The notes: generated by a model not told the origin, from the sequence alone. DNA of 32,314 bases from an uncultured Sphingomonadaceae bacterium (GCA_937995515.1 CALKJZ010000022.1:1-32314); one strand, 5' to 3'; shown: positions 1-7,434, counted from the first letter of the stretch. Numbers and translations are program-made.

Positions 1-497
1 ACAGTCCGGGTGTTCGGGTGCCTTGCGGGTCGAACGCGGCGGGATGATGGGCAGGATGCCGTGCATCGGCAGGCTCTCGCACAGGGCATGGCCATCGTGG
101 CCCTTTTCGGCGAGGAGCGTCGGCGAGGAGCGTCGGCGAGGAGCGTTCCTGACTGCCCCTTTTCCGCCCGCTGCCGAGACGTGGCCGCAAACGCTGGTGC
201 TGTCGATCAGGTGCTGCCGGGCGTCGGTGAGGCCGAGACCAACGAGATCAACCAGCGTTTGCACAAAGCACATCCCAGACGCCCTGGTCGCCCCAGCGCC
301 GGAACCGGACATGGACCGGGTTCCACTTGCCGCCCGCGCGCATGCCTGTCCCGCCAGGGGCAGCCAGGCCGCAGCACATGCAGCATCCCATTGAGGAAGC
401 ATCGTTTGTCTCCGGCAGGCCGTGCCCGCCGCCCCACGCTCCGGCGGCAACAGCACGCCCACCACTGCCCGTTCCTCGTCCGTCAGCTCTCCACGAC
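1..497 (-). pseudogene. IS5-family transposase remnant, frame-broken
   Basis: Reading the minus strand from about 497 down to 1 and switching frames recovers successive pieces of an IS5-family (IS427-like group) transposase: an N-terminal LTDEERAVVGVLLPPERG segment, then RCFLNGMLHVLRPGCPWRD, then GKWNPVHVRFRRWGDQGVWD, then LGLTDARQHLIDSTSV with the first catalytic Asp, then LLAEKGHDG and HGILPIIPPRSTRK. The pieces lie in different frames, so no functional protein can be made. Compared with the family, roughly 40 codons between the KGAVRN and LLAEKGHDG segments seem to be missing. A 13-bp triplication sits at that junction. The residue expected to be the second catalytic Asp (ADKGYD in relatives) reads Glu. 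The C-terminal end lies outside the window. I could not confirm a terminal inverted repeat. Confidence 0.8.
108..146. repeat. Three tandem copies of a 13-bp unit
   Basis: The unit CGGCGAGGAGCGT occurs three times head to tail, at 108-120, 121-133 and 134-146, with no mismatches. It lies inside the transposase remnant. On the coding strand one copy encodes the start of the LLAEKGHDG segment; the two extra copies add 26 bp and shift the frame. Replication slippage is the likely origin. Confidence 0.9.
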
Positions 498-686
498 CCG
501 CACGCACACACACAACTGCTCCCCCAAACGCAGCCTTGAGCCAGCAAGCTGCCAACTGGGGGAATCTCTTTTGCCAACACGGCCTAAACTTCTCTGACCG
601 GCAGCCGTGGTTAGCTGCGGGGAAGGAGCCGCCCGGCCTCCCTTCCTCTTGGCTGGCATTCCAGGGTTGTGCGGAAGGAGAGAGAG
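498..686. other. Non-coding stretch upstream of flp
   Basis: No open reading frame here looks real. It holds a short CA-rich tract near 501-516 and two possible hairpins: CAGC (602-605) with GCTG (614-617), and GGAAGGAG (621-628) with CTCCCTTCC (638-646), the latter with one bulge. The pilin gene follows, so its promoter should be here or just upstream. I could not pick out a convincing sigma-70 or sigma-54 promoter by eye. Confidence 0.4.
675..680 (+). promoter_or_regulatory. Ribosome binding site of flp
   Basis: AAGGAG at 675-680 lies 6 bp before the ATG at 687. This favours the ATG over the in-frame GTG at 669, which would place the Shine-Dalgarno sequence inside the gene. Confidence 0.75.
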
Positions 687-875
687 ATGACGCGGCTTCT
701 GAAGCAGTTGGCTGGTGACCGGTCCGGCGCGACCGCCATCGAATATGGGCTGATTGCAGCTTTCATCGCGCTTGCGCTGGTGGCGACGCTGCCCTCGATC
801 AAGAAGAACCTCGGCGCGGTCTTTTCCAATGTGAACACCGAGCTTTCGAAGGCGGCCGGCAAGTCCGGCAACTGA
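687..875 (+). CDS. flp: Flp/Fap-type type IVb pilin
   Basis: This 62-residue protein is the structural subunit of the thin Tad (type IVb) pilus used for surface attachment. It has a short basic leader (MTRLLKQLAGDRSG), then the prepilin signature G|ATAIEY with the conserved Glu-Tyr pair. A single hydrophobic helix (GLIAAFIALALVATL) follows, and a short hydrophilic tail ends in SGN. Cleavage by the prepilin peptidase should fall after the Gly of the SGATAIEY motif. The length fits the Flp family (about 50-70 residues). The start is set by the strong ribosome binding site. The gene lies first in the Tad locus, separated from cpaA by about 500 bp that begins with a strong hairpin. That arrangement suits a pilin made in excess over the assembly machinery. 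Confidence 0.95.
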   Translation: MTRLLKQLAGDRSGATAIEYGLIAAFIALALVATLPSIKKNLGAVFSNVNTELSKAAGKSGN

Positions 876-884
876 AGCGGGGGT

Positions 885-915
885 GGGCCCGGCGGCGATG
901 CTGCGCCTCGGGTCT
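885..915 (+). terminator. Strong GC hairpin just after flp
   Basis: Ten bases after the flp stop, GGGCCCGG(C)GGCG at 885-897 can pair with CGCCTCGGGTCT at 904-915 across a 6-base loop. That gives 12 pairs (three G-U) with one bulged C at 893. No run of T follows, so this may not be a complete intrinsic terminator. A leaky terminator, or a structure that protects the 3' end of the flp message, are both plausible. The pairing was found by eye and no energy was calculated. Confidence 0.45.
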
Positions 916-929
916 CACACGCCACCCCG

Positions 930-1160
930 ATGCCGATCAATCCGGCTGTCCAGCCCCTTGCCGGGGCCAGTGCTGGTGCCGGCCCGCGGCCCGAGGGGCC
1001 GCCGCGTCCTGCTCGCCCGCGCGACGAGGCCGCCCGGTCGCAGCCGGCCGCGCCAGATGGGGCTTTGCCTCTCGATCCGGCGCAGCCGGTGCCGCAGCCG
1101 GAGGCCGGCGCCGCGGCGGAGCGGCCGCCCCGACTGAGGCCCGCCCGGCGCGACGGCTGA
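930..1160 (+). CDS. Doubtful small Pro/Ala/Arg-rich protein
   Basis: An ATG at 930 opens a 76-codon frame rich in Pro, Ala and Arg. It has no hydrophobic segment, no cysteine and no recognisable motif. Third codon positions are fairly GC-rich, as expected for coding DNA here, but no ribosome binding site precedes the ATG, and open frames of this size arise easily by chance at this GC content. Its place between flp and cpaA is the main reason to list it. I assign no function. Confidence 0.25.
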   Translation: MPINPAVQPLAGASAGAGPRPEGPPRPARPRDEAARSQPAAPDGALPLDPAQPVPQPEAGAAAERPPRLRPARRDG

Positions 1161-1205
1161 CGTGCGAAGGGAGCCCATCACTTCCGCGTCGAAATGAGGA
1201 CCATC

Positions 1206-1232
1206 GCCGATGCAGCCGATGCAGCCGATGCA
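1206..1232. repeat. Three tandem copies of GCCGATGCA
   Basis: Perfect 9-bp repeats at 1206-1214, 1215-1223 and 1224-1232, upstream of the chosen cpaA start. If translated they would read Ala-Asp-Ala three times. Confidence 0.85.
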
Positions 1233-1373
1233 TATGCCAAGCGCCCCAGCCCCGGAAACCCTGGCGCTGCAAACCGTCGCGCGTGGAACCCTCGAGCCGC
1301 GATCCTCTGTGCCCTCCTCCATCGGCTGGATGTGCGGCCCGCGGGCAACCGCCTGGCAAGGCCTGTGGGTGCC

Positions 1374-1913
1374 ATGCTGACCGCTGATCTTGCAGCTGCT
1401 TCCGAACCGGTCGCAAGCGCCCTTGCCGTCCCGGTCGCAAGCGCCCTTGCCGCCGCGGCGCTGCTGATCGCTGCGGCCGAGGATGCTGCCTCTCGGCGCA
1501 TCGCCAACGGGCTTTGTCTGGCTGTGGCCGGGTCTGCCCTTGCGCTCCTCGTCCAGCTCCCGCTGGTTGTGGCGCTTGCGCATGTGGGGATTGCGCTTGC
1601 CGGGCTTCTTCTTGGCACCTTCGCGTTTGCGCGCGGGCTTGTCGGCGGCGGGGATGTGAAGCTGATGGCGGCAACCCTGCTGTGGGCTGGCCCGGATCTC
1701 CTCGAGCTCAATCTTGCGGGAGCGGGTCTCGTGGCGGTTGCCATGGGTGTGGTGATGCTCGGCCAGGCGGCCCTGGCCGGGCGCGGCCGGGGCGCCGCGG
1801 GTGCCGGCGTGCCGGATGCCTTGCCGGCGTCCATGCCGTTCGGGGTGGCGATTGCCGCCGGCGGCCTCCTCGTGCTGCTGGAGCGCGCCGGCCTCCTGGG
1901 TGGTGTGGCATGA
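1374..1913 (+). CDS. cpaA: Prepilin peptidase, CpaA/TadV type
   Basis: This 179-residue integral membrane aspartyl protease should cleave the leader of the Flp prepilin and of the pseudopilins at the inner membrane. It carries both expected aspartate regions: an early AAEDAASRRIAN segment (usually D-x-R-x-x-x-I-P/S-N in the family) and the GxGD-type motif GGGDVKLMAA. Hydrophobic helices surround them, and the length matches the short A24-type peptidases of Tad loci. I chose ATG 1374 because it starts close to the first membrane helix; upstream in-frame sequence is repetitive and unlike the family. No strong Shine-Dalgarno sequence is visible. A 24-bp duplication near the N-terminus doubles the motif PVASALA. 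The stop overlaps the cpaB start (ATGA), implying coupled translation. Confidence 0.88.
   Translation: MLTADLAAASEPVASALAVPVASALAAAALLIAAAEDAASRRIANGLCLAVAGSALALLVQLPLVVALAHVGIALAGLLLGTFAFARGLVGGGDVKLMAATLLWAGPDLLELNLAGAGLVAVAMGVVMLGQAALAGRGRGAAGAGVPDALPASMPFGVAIAAGGLLVLLERAGLLGGVA
1407..1452. repeat. 22-bp direct repeat inside cpaA
   Basis: CCGGTCGCAAGCGCCCTTGCCG occurs exactly at 1407-1428 and 1431-1452, a 24-bp period that keeps the frame. It duplicates eight residues (PVASALAV then PVASALAA) just before the first membrane helix of the peptidase. Confidence 0.9.
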
Positions 1914-2905
1914 GCGCCCGGCTTTTCCGGCTCGCGCCGCGCGGCCTTGTCCTCCTGCTGCTGGCGCTGGCGCTCGGTGGCGCTGCGGTATGGCTGACCG
2001 CAGGCTGGCTTGATCGCGCGGCCCAGGCCTCGGCCCAGCAGGCGCGGGCTGCGACGCGCGCCCAGACGGTCGACCTTCTTGTTTCCTTGCGCGATCTCCA
2101 GCCGGGCGATGTTCTCACCCCTGAGATGATCGGCCGGGCCCCCTGGCCGCGCGCGGCGCTGCTGCCCCAGCATCTCGTCGCCGAGGAGGTGGGCGCAGAA
2201 GCGCTGGCGGGCGGGATCGTGCGCACGGCGCTGGCCGCCGGCCAGCCGCTCACCACCGGGCATATCGTGCGCCGCGGCGAACAGGGCGTGCTCGCGGCGC
2301 TCATCGCGCCCGGGCATCGCGCTGTGACCATCGCCGTCTCGCCCGCCGGGGGGCTCGCCGGGCTGGTCGGGCCGGGCGACCGGGTGGATATCCTGCTGAC
2401 CGCACCGATGCAGGGCGGCCAGCGCATCCTGGGCCTCACGGTTGTCGAGAATGTGCGGGTGCTGGGTGTGGACCAGCGGCTGCGCGGCGGAAGCCCTCCG
2501 GACGACAGTGGCCCGCCGTCGACGGTCACCCTCGAAGTCACGCCCGAGCAGGCCGAGGCGCTCGCTGTCGCGCAGGAGATGGGCCATCTGTCGCTGTCGC
2601 TGCGCAACATCGGCGCGGAGCCGCCAGCGCGCGCGGGGCCCGCCCGGACATGGGACAGCGACGTGACCCGCCTTGGCCCGGCCGCAGCCTCAGCCATGAT
2701 GGCCGCCGCGGCCGCGCTTCCGCCGGCCATGGCGATGCCGCCGGTGGCGCCGGCCATGCCTGCGCCTGCGGCATCCCCTGCGACATCCGCGGTGGCTGCC
2801 GGGCCTGCCTCTGGCACGGCGGTGGAAAATGGGGTGCAGGTGGTGCGCGGCTCGAGCATCCGGGCCGCCCCGGCCGCGGCCGGCGGGGAAGGCGCGGAGG
2901 GATGA
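1910..2905 (+). CDS. cpaB: Tad pilus assembly protein CpaB/RcpC
   Basis: A 331-residue periplasmic protein with a single N-terminal membrane anchor (about residues 11-32). CpaB is thought to support or stabilise the CpaC secretin channel. Residues about 52-125 form an SAF-like domain (VSLRDLQPGDVLTPEMI is typical). The RcpC domain follows, with APGHRAVTIAV (133-143), GLVGPGDRVDIL (151-162), VVENVRVLGV (178-187) and VTLEVTPEQAEALAVA (206-221). After about 255 there is a low-complexity stretch rich in Ala, Pro and Met, ending with the family-typical VQVVRGSS (309-316). The ATG overlaps the cpaA stop by 4 bp, and its own stop overlaps the cpaC start. The low-complexity insert is the only unusual part. 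Confidence 0.93.
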   Translation: MSARLFRLAPRGLVLLLLALALGGAAVWLTAGWLDRAAQASAQQARAATRAQTVDLLVSLRDLQPGDVLTPEMIGRAPWPRAALLPQHLVAEEVGAEALAGGIVRTALAAGQPLTTGHIVRRGEQGVLAALIAPGHRAVTIAVSPAGGLAGLVGPGDRVDILLTAPMQGGQRILGLTVVENVRVLGVDQRLRGGSPPDDSGPPSTVTLEVTPEQAEALAVAQEMGHLSLSLRNIGAEPPARAGPARTWDSDVTRLGPAAASAMMAAAAALPPAMAMPPVAPAMPAPAASPATSAVAAGPASGTAVENGVQVVRGSSIRAAPAAAGGEGAEG

Positions 2906-4215
2906 CCGGCATGGGCTGCCGCCTCGGCCTTCTTGCCCTGCTTGCGGCCCTCGGTGCGCCGCTCTTGTCCGCCCCGCTCCGCGCGGCGCCCGATGCTGTT
3001 GCGGCGGAGGCGGCCGGGGCGCTGGCCGTCGAGGTGGGCAAGGGCCGGCTGGTGCGGCTGTCCCGGCCGGCGGCCTCGGTCTTCATCTCCGACCCGGAGG
3101 TGGCCGATGTGCAGGTGCGCTCGCCACGCCTTGTCTACCTGTTCGGCCGCGGCCCGGGGGTGACGAGCTTCTATGCGGTCGACGCGCGCGACGAGGTGAT
3201 CGAAAGCCTCGACATTTCGGTGCACTATGACCTCCCGCTGATCCGCCGCACCCTTGCCGAGGCGCTTCCGGGCCGCGCGATCTCGATTGGCATGGCCAAT
3301 GACGCGCTGCTGCTCGCCGGCGAGGTGGCGACGCCGGCCGATGCCGAGCTTGCAATGCGGGTGGCCTCGCGCTTTGTCGCCGGCGCGGATCGCGCGCGCA
3401 TCATCAACCAGCTGAAGGTGGAAACCCCCACCCAAGTCAATCTGAGGGTTCGCTTCGCCGAGGTCTCGCGCGACCTCGTGCGCGCCATCGGCTTCAACTG
3501 GGATGGCATCGGGCGCATCGGCGATGCCGCAATCGGAATCGCGGTCGGCCGCCCGGTCTCGCTCCCGACCGATGCGGGTGCCGTGCTGAACACACGCGCC
3601 GAGGGTGCCGACAATCTGTTCGCCACCTTCTCGAACGGCGATGTCGACCTGTCGGTGCTGCTCGATGCGCTCGACAACCGCGGCCTTGCAACCGTGCTTG
3701 CCGAGCCGAACCTGACCGCCCTTTCGGGGGTGCCGGCGAGCTTCCTTGCCGGCGGGGAGTTCCCGATCCCCGTGCCGCAGCAGCAGAATGTGACAACGAT
3801 CGAATACAAGCGGTTCGGAGTGAGCCTCGCGTTTGTCGCCACGATCACCGATGGCAACCGCATCAACCTCAAGGTCCAGCCCGAGGTGAGCCAGCTCACC
3901 TCCGTCGGCGCGGTCTCGATCAACGGCTTTCTCGTGCCCGCGCTCACGACCCGCCGGGTGGAGACCACGGTCGATCTGGCCTCCGGGCAGAGCTTTGCGC
4001 TTGCAGGCCTCCTGCAGTCGGCCGGCCGCGATGATCTGAAGCGCTTTCCGGGCCTCGGCGAGCTTCCGGTGCTGGGCCCGCTCTTTCGCTCGCGCCGGTT
4101 CGAGCGGCAGGAGACGGAGCTTGTCGTGATTGTGACTCCCTATCTGGTTCGGCCGGCCGCACCTTCTGACCTCGCGGAGCCGCGCGCTCCGGATCGCATG
4201 GAGACGCGCCCGTGA
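2902..4215 (+). CDS. cpaC: Secretin CpaC/RcpA of the Tad pilus
   Basis: This 437-residue protein should form the outer-membrane ring through which the Flp pilus leaves the cell. A signal peptide spans residues 1-28 (hydrophobic LGLLALLAALGAPLLSAPLRA). The N-terminal pilus/secretin domain is at about 40-112 (VSL-like ISDPEVADVQVRSPRLVYLFG), a BON-like segment at about 113-175, and the secretin domain at about 180-416. The latter includes VLAEPNLTALSG (265-276), GGEFPIPVP (284-292), LPVLGPLFRS (388-397) and ELVVIVTPYLV (406-416). ATG 2902 overlaps the cpaB stop (ATGA). ATG 2911 is an alternative with better spacing from the GGAGG at 2896-2900; both leave the signal peptide intact. The stop overlaps the GTG start of the next gene. 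Confidence 0.95.
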   Translation: MTGMGCRLGLLALLAALGAPLLSAPLRAAPDAVAAEAAGALAVEVGKGRLVRLSRPAASVFISDPEVADVQVRSPRLVYLFGRGPGVTSFYAVDARDEVIESLDISVHYDLPLIRRTLAEALPGRAISIGMANDALLLAGEVATPADAELAMRVASRFVAGADRARIINQLKVETPTQVNLRVRFAEVSRDLVRAIGFNWDGIGRIGDAAIGIAVGRPVSLPTDAGAVLNTRAEGADNLFATFSNGDVDLSVLLDALDNRGLATVLAEPNLTALSGVPASFLAGGEFPIPVPQQQNVTTIEYKRFGVSLAFVATITDGNRINLKVQPEVSQLTSVGAVSINGFLVPALTTRRVETTVDLASGQSFALAGLLQSAGRDDLKRFPGLGELPVLGPLFRSRRFERQETELVVIVTPYLVRPAAPSDLAEPRAPDRMETRP

Positions 4216-4556
4216 GCCACGCCGCCGCCCGTCTCCTGGCCTTCGCCCTTCCGGCTCTCCTGCCGGCCCTTGCGGCCCCCGCCCCTGCCGCCGCCGCGCC
4301 GCCGGCCGACGGGCCGCCTCCCTCCGCCCGCATTCCCGGCTGCACCGCCGAGGCCGCGCGGGCGCGCCAGCCGCTGCCCCATGGCTGTGCGACCGCGCGC
4401 AATCTCGAGGCGATGATCGCGGATCCGGCCGATCTTGCCGGCGCGCGCGCGCTGGCACCGGCCGACGCCGACACCTCGATCGCCCCGGTCCGCCGGCTGC
4501 GGCTGGGCACCACGCCCGAGCCGGCCGGCCGCCGCACCACCGAACCGGGGCCCTGA
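4212..4556 (+). CDS. cpaD: Short CpaD-like pilus protein
   Basis: A 114-residue exported protein starting with GTG at 4212, overlapping the cpaC stop (GTGA). A long Ala/Pro-rich signal peptide covers about residues 1-29. The segment GCATARNLEAMIADPADLAGARAL and the nearby PADADTSIAPVRRLR match the C-terminal part of CpaD pilus lipoproteins, and the gene sits where cpaD is expected. The usual CpaD is about 200 residues, so the N-terminal half of the family domain is missing. No lipobox is seen: the first Cys after the signal peptide is in RIPGC, far from the hydrophobic core. The product may therefore be a soluble periplasmic protein. The symbol rests on one conserved segment plus position. 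Confidence 0.7.
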   Translation: MSHAAARLLAFALPALLPALAAPAPAAAAPPADGPPPSARIPGCTAEAARARQPLPHGCATARNLEAMIADPADLAGARALAPADADTSIAPVRRLRLGTTPEPAGRRTTEPGP

Positions 4557-4564
4557 GGCGCGCC

Positions 4565-5803
4565 ATGACCGACCTCCGCCCCGTCGGGCCGGCGGTTGCC
4601 GAACAGCTTCCCTTCGTGGGGTTCGTGCGCGATGCGCCAAGCCGCAAGGCCATCGGCATGGCCGCCGCCGCGCGCGGCTGGGCTGCGCCCGACATCCGCG
4701 AGGGCAATCTGGAAGCCGCGCAGGCCCATGTCGCCACCATGGTCGCCCCGGCCTTTCTCGTCATCGACCTGTCGGACTGCCCAGCCCCGCTCGGCGCGGT
4801 GGATGCACTCGCCGATCTCTGCCCGGAGGGCACCCGCGTGCTTGCCATCGGCACGCAGAACGATGTGCAGCTCTACCGCGGGCTGAAGGCGCTCGGTGTG
4901 AGCGACTATCTCCTGAAACCGCTGGATCCGGCGGCGCTGGAAGAGGCGATCGCCGAGGCCCACCTCGAAGGCGGCCAGGGCCCCCGGCCCGCCAGCCGCA
5001 AGCCGCACAAGGGGCAGGTGGTCGCCGTGATCGGTGCGCGTGGCGGAGTGGGGGCGACCGCCATGGCGCTCGCGCTTGCGCATCTGGCAGCCGGGTCGGG
5101 CCAGCGGACCATGCTCTTCGACCTCGACCTCCAGGGCGGCACGGTCGCCCTCGATCTCGACGTCGAGCCGGTCTCCGGCCTGCGTGCGATCCTCGAATCG
5201 CCCGACCGGGTCGATGGGCAGCTGCTGGAATCGCTCGCGCGGGTCCATGCGCTGGGGTTTCGCCTGCTCGCAGCCGAAGAGCCGGCCGAGATGCACATCA
5301 AGATCCGGCCGGAGAGCGTGCTGGCGCTTGTCGCCACCCTTTCTGCCACCCACGATCTCGTGGTCGTCGATCTTCCGCGCCGGCTCGACCGGTCTGTCCG
5401 CTCGGTGCTGCGTACGGCCGACCGGGTGGTGGCTGTCACCAGCCTCTCGCTTGCCGGCATGCGCGACACCCGCCGGCTTGCGGCGCTGCTTGCCGGCCTG
5501 CGGGCGGGCCAGCGGCCGCTGATCGTCGCCAACCGGGTCGGTGCAAGCCGGGCCGAAGTGGCGTTGGCCGATTTCGAGCAGGCGCTCGATGGCCGGATCG
5601 ACCTTCTGGTCGACGACATGCCAGCCGTCGCGGCCCGCGCCGCGGCGGGCGCGGTGCCCCTTTCGGCGGCCGCGTCGGGAGGCCGGTCGGCCGAGTCGCT
5701 GCAGCGCCTTGCAGGGCTGGTGGCGCCTGCGGCAGGGGTGGTTGAGGAGGCGGCGCCGCGCTCGCTGTGGGGGCGCCTGCGCGCGCTGGTGGGAAGGCCC
5801 TGA
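4565..5803 (+). CDS. cpaE: Tad pilus ATPase-like protein CpaE/TadZ
   Basis: A 412-residue cytoplasmic protein of the ParA/MinD superfamily. CpaE/TadZ places the Tad machine at its site in the cell, often the pole. Residues about 16-135 form a receiver-like domain (FVGFVRD, FLVIDLS, YLLKPL), followed by a basic linker and the ParA-like domain from about 151. The deviant Walker A is GARGGVGATAM (157-167): the two lysines usual in MinD/ParA are Arg159 and Ala164. I recall the same kind of loss in other CpaE proteins, so it is not a defect specific to this gene. LFDLDLQGG (184-192) and LVVVDLPR (265-272) match the switch and Walker B regions. The gene starts 8 bp after cpaD, and its TGA shares one base with the ATG of cpaF. 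Confidence 0.93.
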   Translation: MTDLRPVGPAVAEQLPFVGFVRDAPSRKAIGMAAAARGWAAPDIREGNLEAAQAHVATMVAPAFLVIDLSDCPAPLGAVDALADLCPEGTRVLAIGTQNDVQLYRGLKALGVSDYLLKPLDPAALEEAIAEAHLEGGQGPRPASRKPHKGQVVAVIGARGGVGATAMALALAHLAAGSGQRTMLFDLDLQGGTVALDLDVEPVSGLRAILESPDRVDGQLLESLARVHALGFRLLAAEEPAEMHIKIRPESVLALVATLSATHDLVVVDLPRRLDRSVRSVLRTADRVVAVTSLSLAGMRDTRRLAALLAGLRAGQRPLIVANRVGASRAEVALADFEQALDGRIDLLVDDMPAVAARAAAGAVPLSAAASGGRSAESLQRLAGLVAPAAGVVEEAAPRSLWGRLRALVGRP

Positions 5804-7434
5804 TGGGCGGCTTTGGCCGGCGGGCCGCGCGCGCCCATCCCGAGGCCGGGCCAGCCCCGGCGCCAGCAGCGCCCCCGCCCGCCCTGGGCACGGCCCCGCG
5901 CCCAGCCCATGCCCCGCCGGTCAGCCTCGCCGAGGCGCGGCTCCTCGTGCAGCCGGCCATCGCGCGCGCCTTCGACCCTGCGGTGGATGGCCAGCGCCCG
6001 CGCGGCGAGCTGGCAGCTGCCATCGGCGCCGTGATCACGGCCACGATCGAGGCCGAGGGCCGGGCGATCGACGCGAAGGTGCACCGCGACCTCGTCAGCC
6101 ATTTTCTCAACAATCTGCTCGGCGCGGGCCGGCTTGCCGCAGCCGCCAGCGAACCGCCTGCCACAGACAGCTGGAACGCAGCCGAGCGGGCGCTCGGACG
6201 CGTGCTGCCCGCGGTCCTCGAGCGGATCGACAGCGCCGCTGCAGCCACCATGAACCGGGGCGAGCTCGCCCGCCGCCTGCGCGACATGCTCGGGCCGCTG
6301 CTCGGCGAGCTCGGCATCGCGCTCAACGCGGCCGAAACCCGCGATCTCGTCACCCTGCTCATCAACGAGATGCTCGGCCTCGGCCCGCTGGAGCCGCTGC
6401 TTGCCGACGACAGCGTGACCGACATCATGGCCAACGGGCCGTCGAGCATCTGGGTGGAACGGGGCGGCCGGCTCGAGCGCGTGCGCGCCCGCTTCCGCGA
6501 CACGGCGCAGATGATGGCCGTGATCAACCGGATTGTCACCGCCATCGGGCGCCGGATCGACGAATCGAGCCCGCTGGTCGATGCCCGGCTCGCCGATGGA
6601 AGCCGGGTCAACATCATCATCCCGCCGCTGGCCATCGACGGCCCGGCAATCTCCATCCGCAAGTTTGCCCGGCAGGTCATCGACCTCGACCGCATGGTCG
6701 CCCAGGGCAATCTCGCCCGGCCCATGGCCACGCTGCTCAAGGTCGCAGCGCGCGCCCGGCTCAACATCCTTGTGTCGGGCGGGACCGGCTCTGGCAAGAC
6801 CACGCTTCTGAACGCGCTCTCGCGGTGCATCAGCGAGGAGGAGCGGATCGTGACCATCGAGGATGCCGCCGAGCTCCAGCTGCAGCAGCCGCACGTGGTG
6901 CGGCTCGAGACCCGTCCGCCCAATCTCGAGGGGCGCGGCGAGGTGACCCAGCGGGACCTTGTGAAAAACGCGCTGCGCATGCGGCCGGACCGGATCATCC
7001 TCGGCGAAATCCGCGGCGCCGAGGCCATCGACATGCTCCAGGCCATGAACACCGGGCACGACGGGTCGCTCGGCACCATCCACGCCAACCGCCCGCGCGA
7101 AGCGCTGACGCGCCTTGAGAACATGGTCGCCATGGCCGGCTTCAACCTGCCGGTGCTCGCCGTGCGCACGCAGATCGCCGCAGCCGTGCAGCTCATCGTG
7201 CAGGTGGCGCGCATGCGCGACGGCAAGCGGCGGGTCACCAGCATCACCGAAGTCACCGGGATCGAGGGCGACATCATCACGCTGCAGGAGCTGTTCGCCT
7301 TCCGCATCGACGAGGCGACCCCCGACGGGCGGATCGCGGGCAGCTTCGTCGGCTCCGGGCTGCGCCCCCAGTTCACTCCGCGTGCCGAGAATTTCGGGCT
7401 TGGAGACCTGCTCGCCGAGGCGCTGGCGGCATGA
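5803..7434 (+). CDS. cpaF: Tad pilus motor ATPase CpaF/TadA
   Basis: A 543-residue secretion ATPase (type II/IV hexameric family) that powers Flp pilus assembly. An Ala/Pro-rich disordered stretch covers residues about 10-40. A helical region runs to about 175, then comes the N-terminal PAS-like domain (LINEMLGLGPLEPLLADDSVTDIM) and the catalytic core. The core shows Walker A GGTGSGKTT (326-334), the Asp box region ERIVTIEDAAEL (347-358), Walker B RIILGEIRG (397-405) and the His box TGHDGSLGTIHAN (417-429). ATG 5803 shares its A with the cpaE stop. An in-frame ATG at 5767 would lie inside cpaE and is less likely. The stop overlaps the tadB start (ATGA). Confidence 0.97.
   Translation: MGGFGRRAARAHPEAGPAPAPAAPPPALGTAPRPAHAPPVSLAEARLLVQPAIARAFDPAVDGQRPRGELAAAIGAVITATIEAEGRAIDAKVHRDLVSHFLNNLLGAGRLAAAASEPPATDSWNAAERALGRVLPAVLERIDSAAAATMNRGELARRLRDMLGPLLGELGIALNAAETRDLVTLLINEMLGLGPLEPLLADDSVTDIMANGPSSIWVERGGRLERVRARFRDTAQMMAVINRIVTAIGRRIDESSPLVDARLADGSRVNIIIPPLAIDGPAISIRKFARQVIDLDRMVAQGNLARPMATLLKVAARARLNILVSGGTGSGKTTLLNALSRCISEEERIVTIEDAAELQLQQPHVVRLETRPPNLEGRGEVTQRDLVKNALRMRPDRIILGEIRGAEAIDMLQAMNTGHDGSLGTIHANRPREALTRLENMVAMAGFNLPVLAVRTQIAAAVQLIVQVARMRDGKRRVTSITEVTGIEGDIITLQELFAFRIDEATPDGRIAGSFVGSGLRPQFTPRAENFGLGDLLAEALAA

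Larger units (their letters stand above)
876..1373. other. Gap between flp and cpaA
   Basis: This 498-bp stretch carries the flp hairpin at its start and one weak candidate small gene (930-1160). It also has a 9-bp triplet repeat at 1206-1232. The frame of cpaA stays open upstream to an ATG at 1194, but the added 60 residues (repetitive ADAADAADAY, then Arg/Pro-rich) look unlike any prepilin peptidase. I therefore treat that part as untranslated. Confidence 0.5.

Noticed and set aside
108-146. CRISPR-like or regulatory repeat array
   Set aside because: The copies are directly adjacent with no spacers and lie inside a dead transposase; simple slippage explains them.
640-680. Sigma-54 promoter before flp (TGGCAT ... 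TTGTGC)
   Set aside because: The spacing between the GG and GC elements is too long for a sigma-54 promoter.
1194-1373. N-terminal extension of the prepilin peptidase from ATG 1194
   Set aside because: The extra 60 residues are repetitive and unlike the family; the domain begins just after ATG 1374.
1708-4854. Very long minus-strand open frame (over 1000 codons) opposite cpaB, cpaC and cpaE
   Set aside because: It is a by-product of high GC with few stop codons. The plus-strand genes have clear family motifs throughout, and the antisense product has no recognisable domain.
4565-5803. Loss of Walker A lysines in CpaE as a sign of a dead gene
   Set aside because: CpaE/TadZ proteins commonly have this deviant motif, and the rest of the domain is intact.
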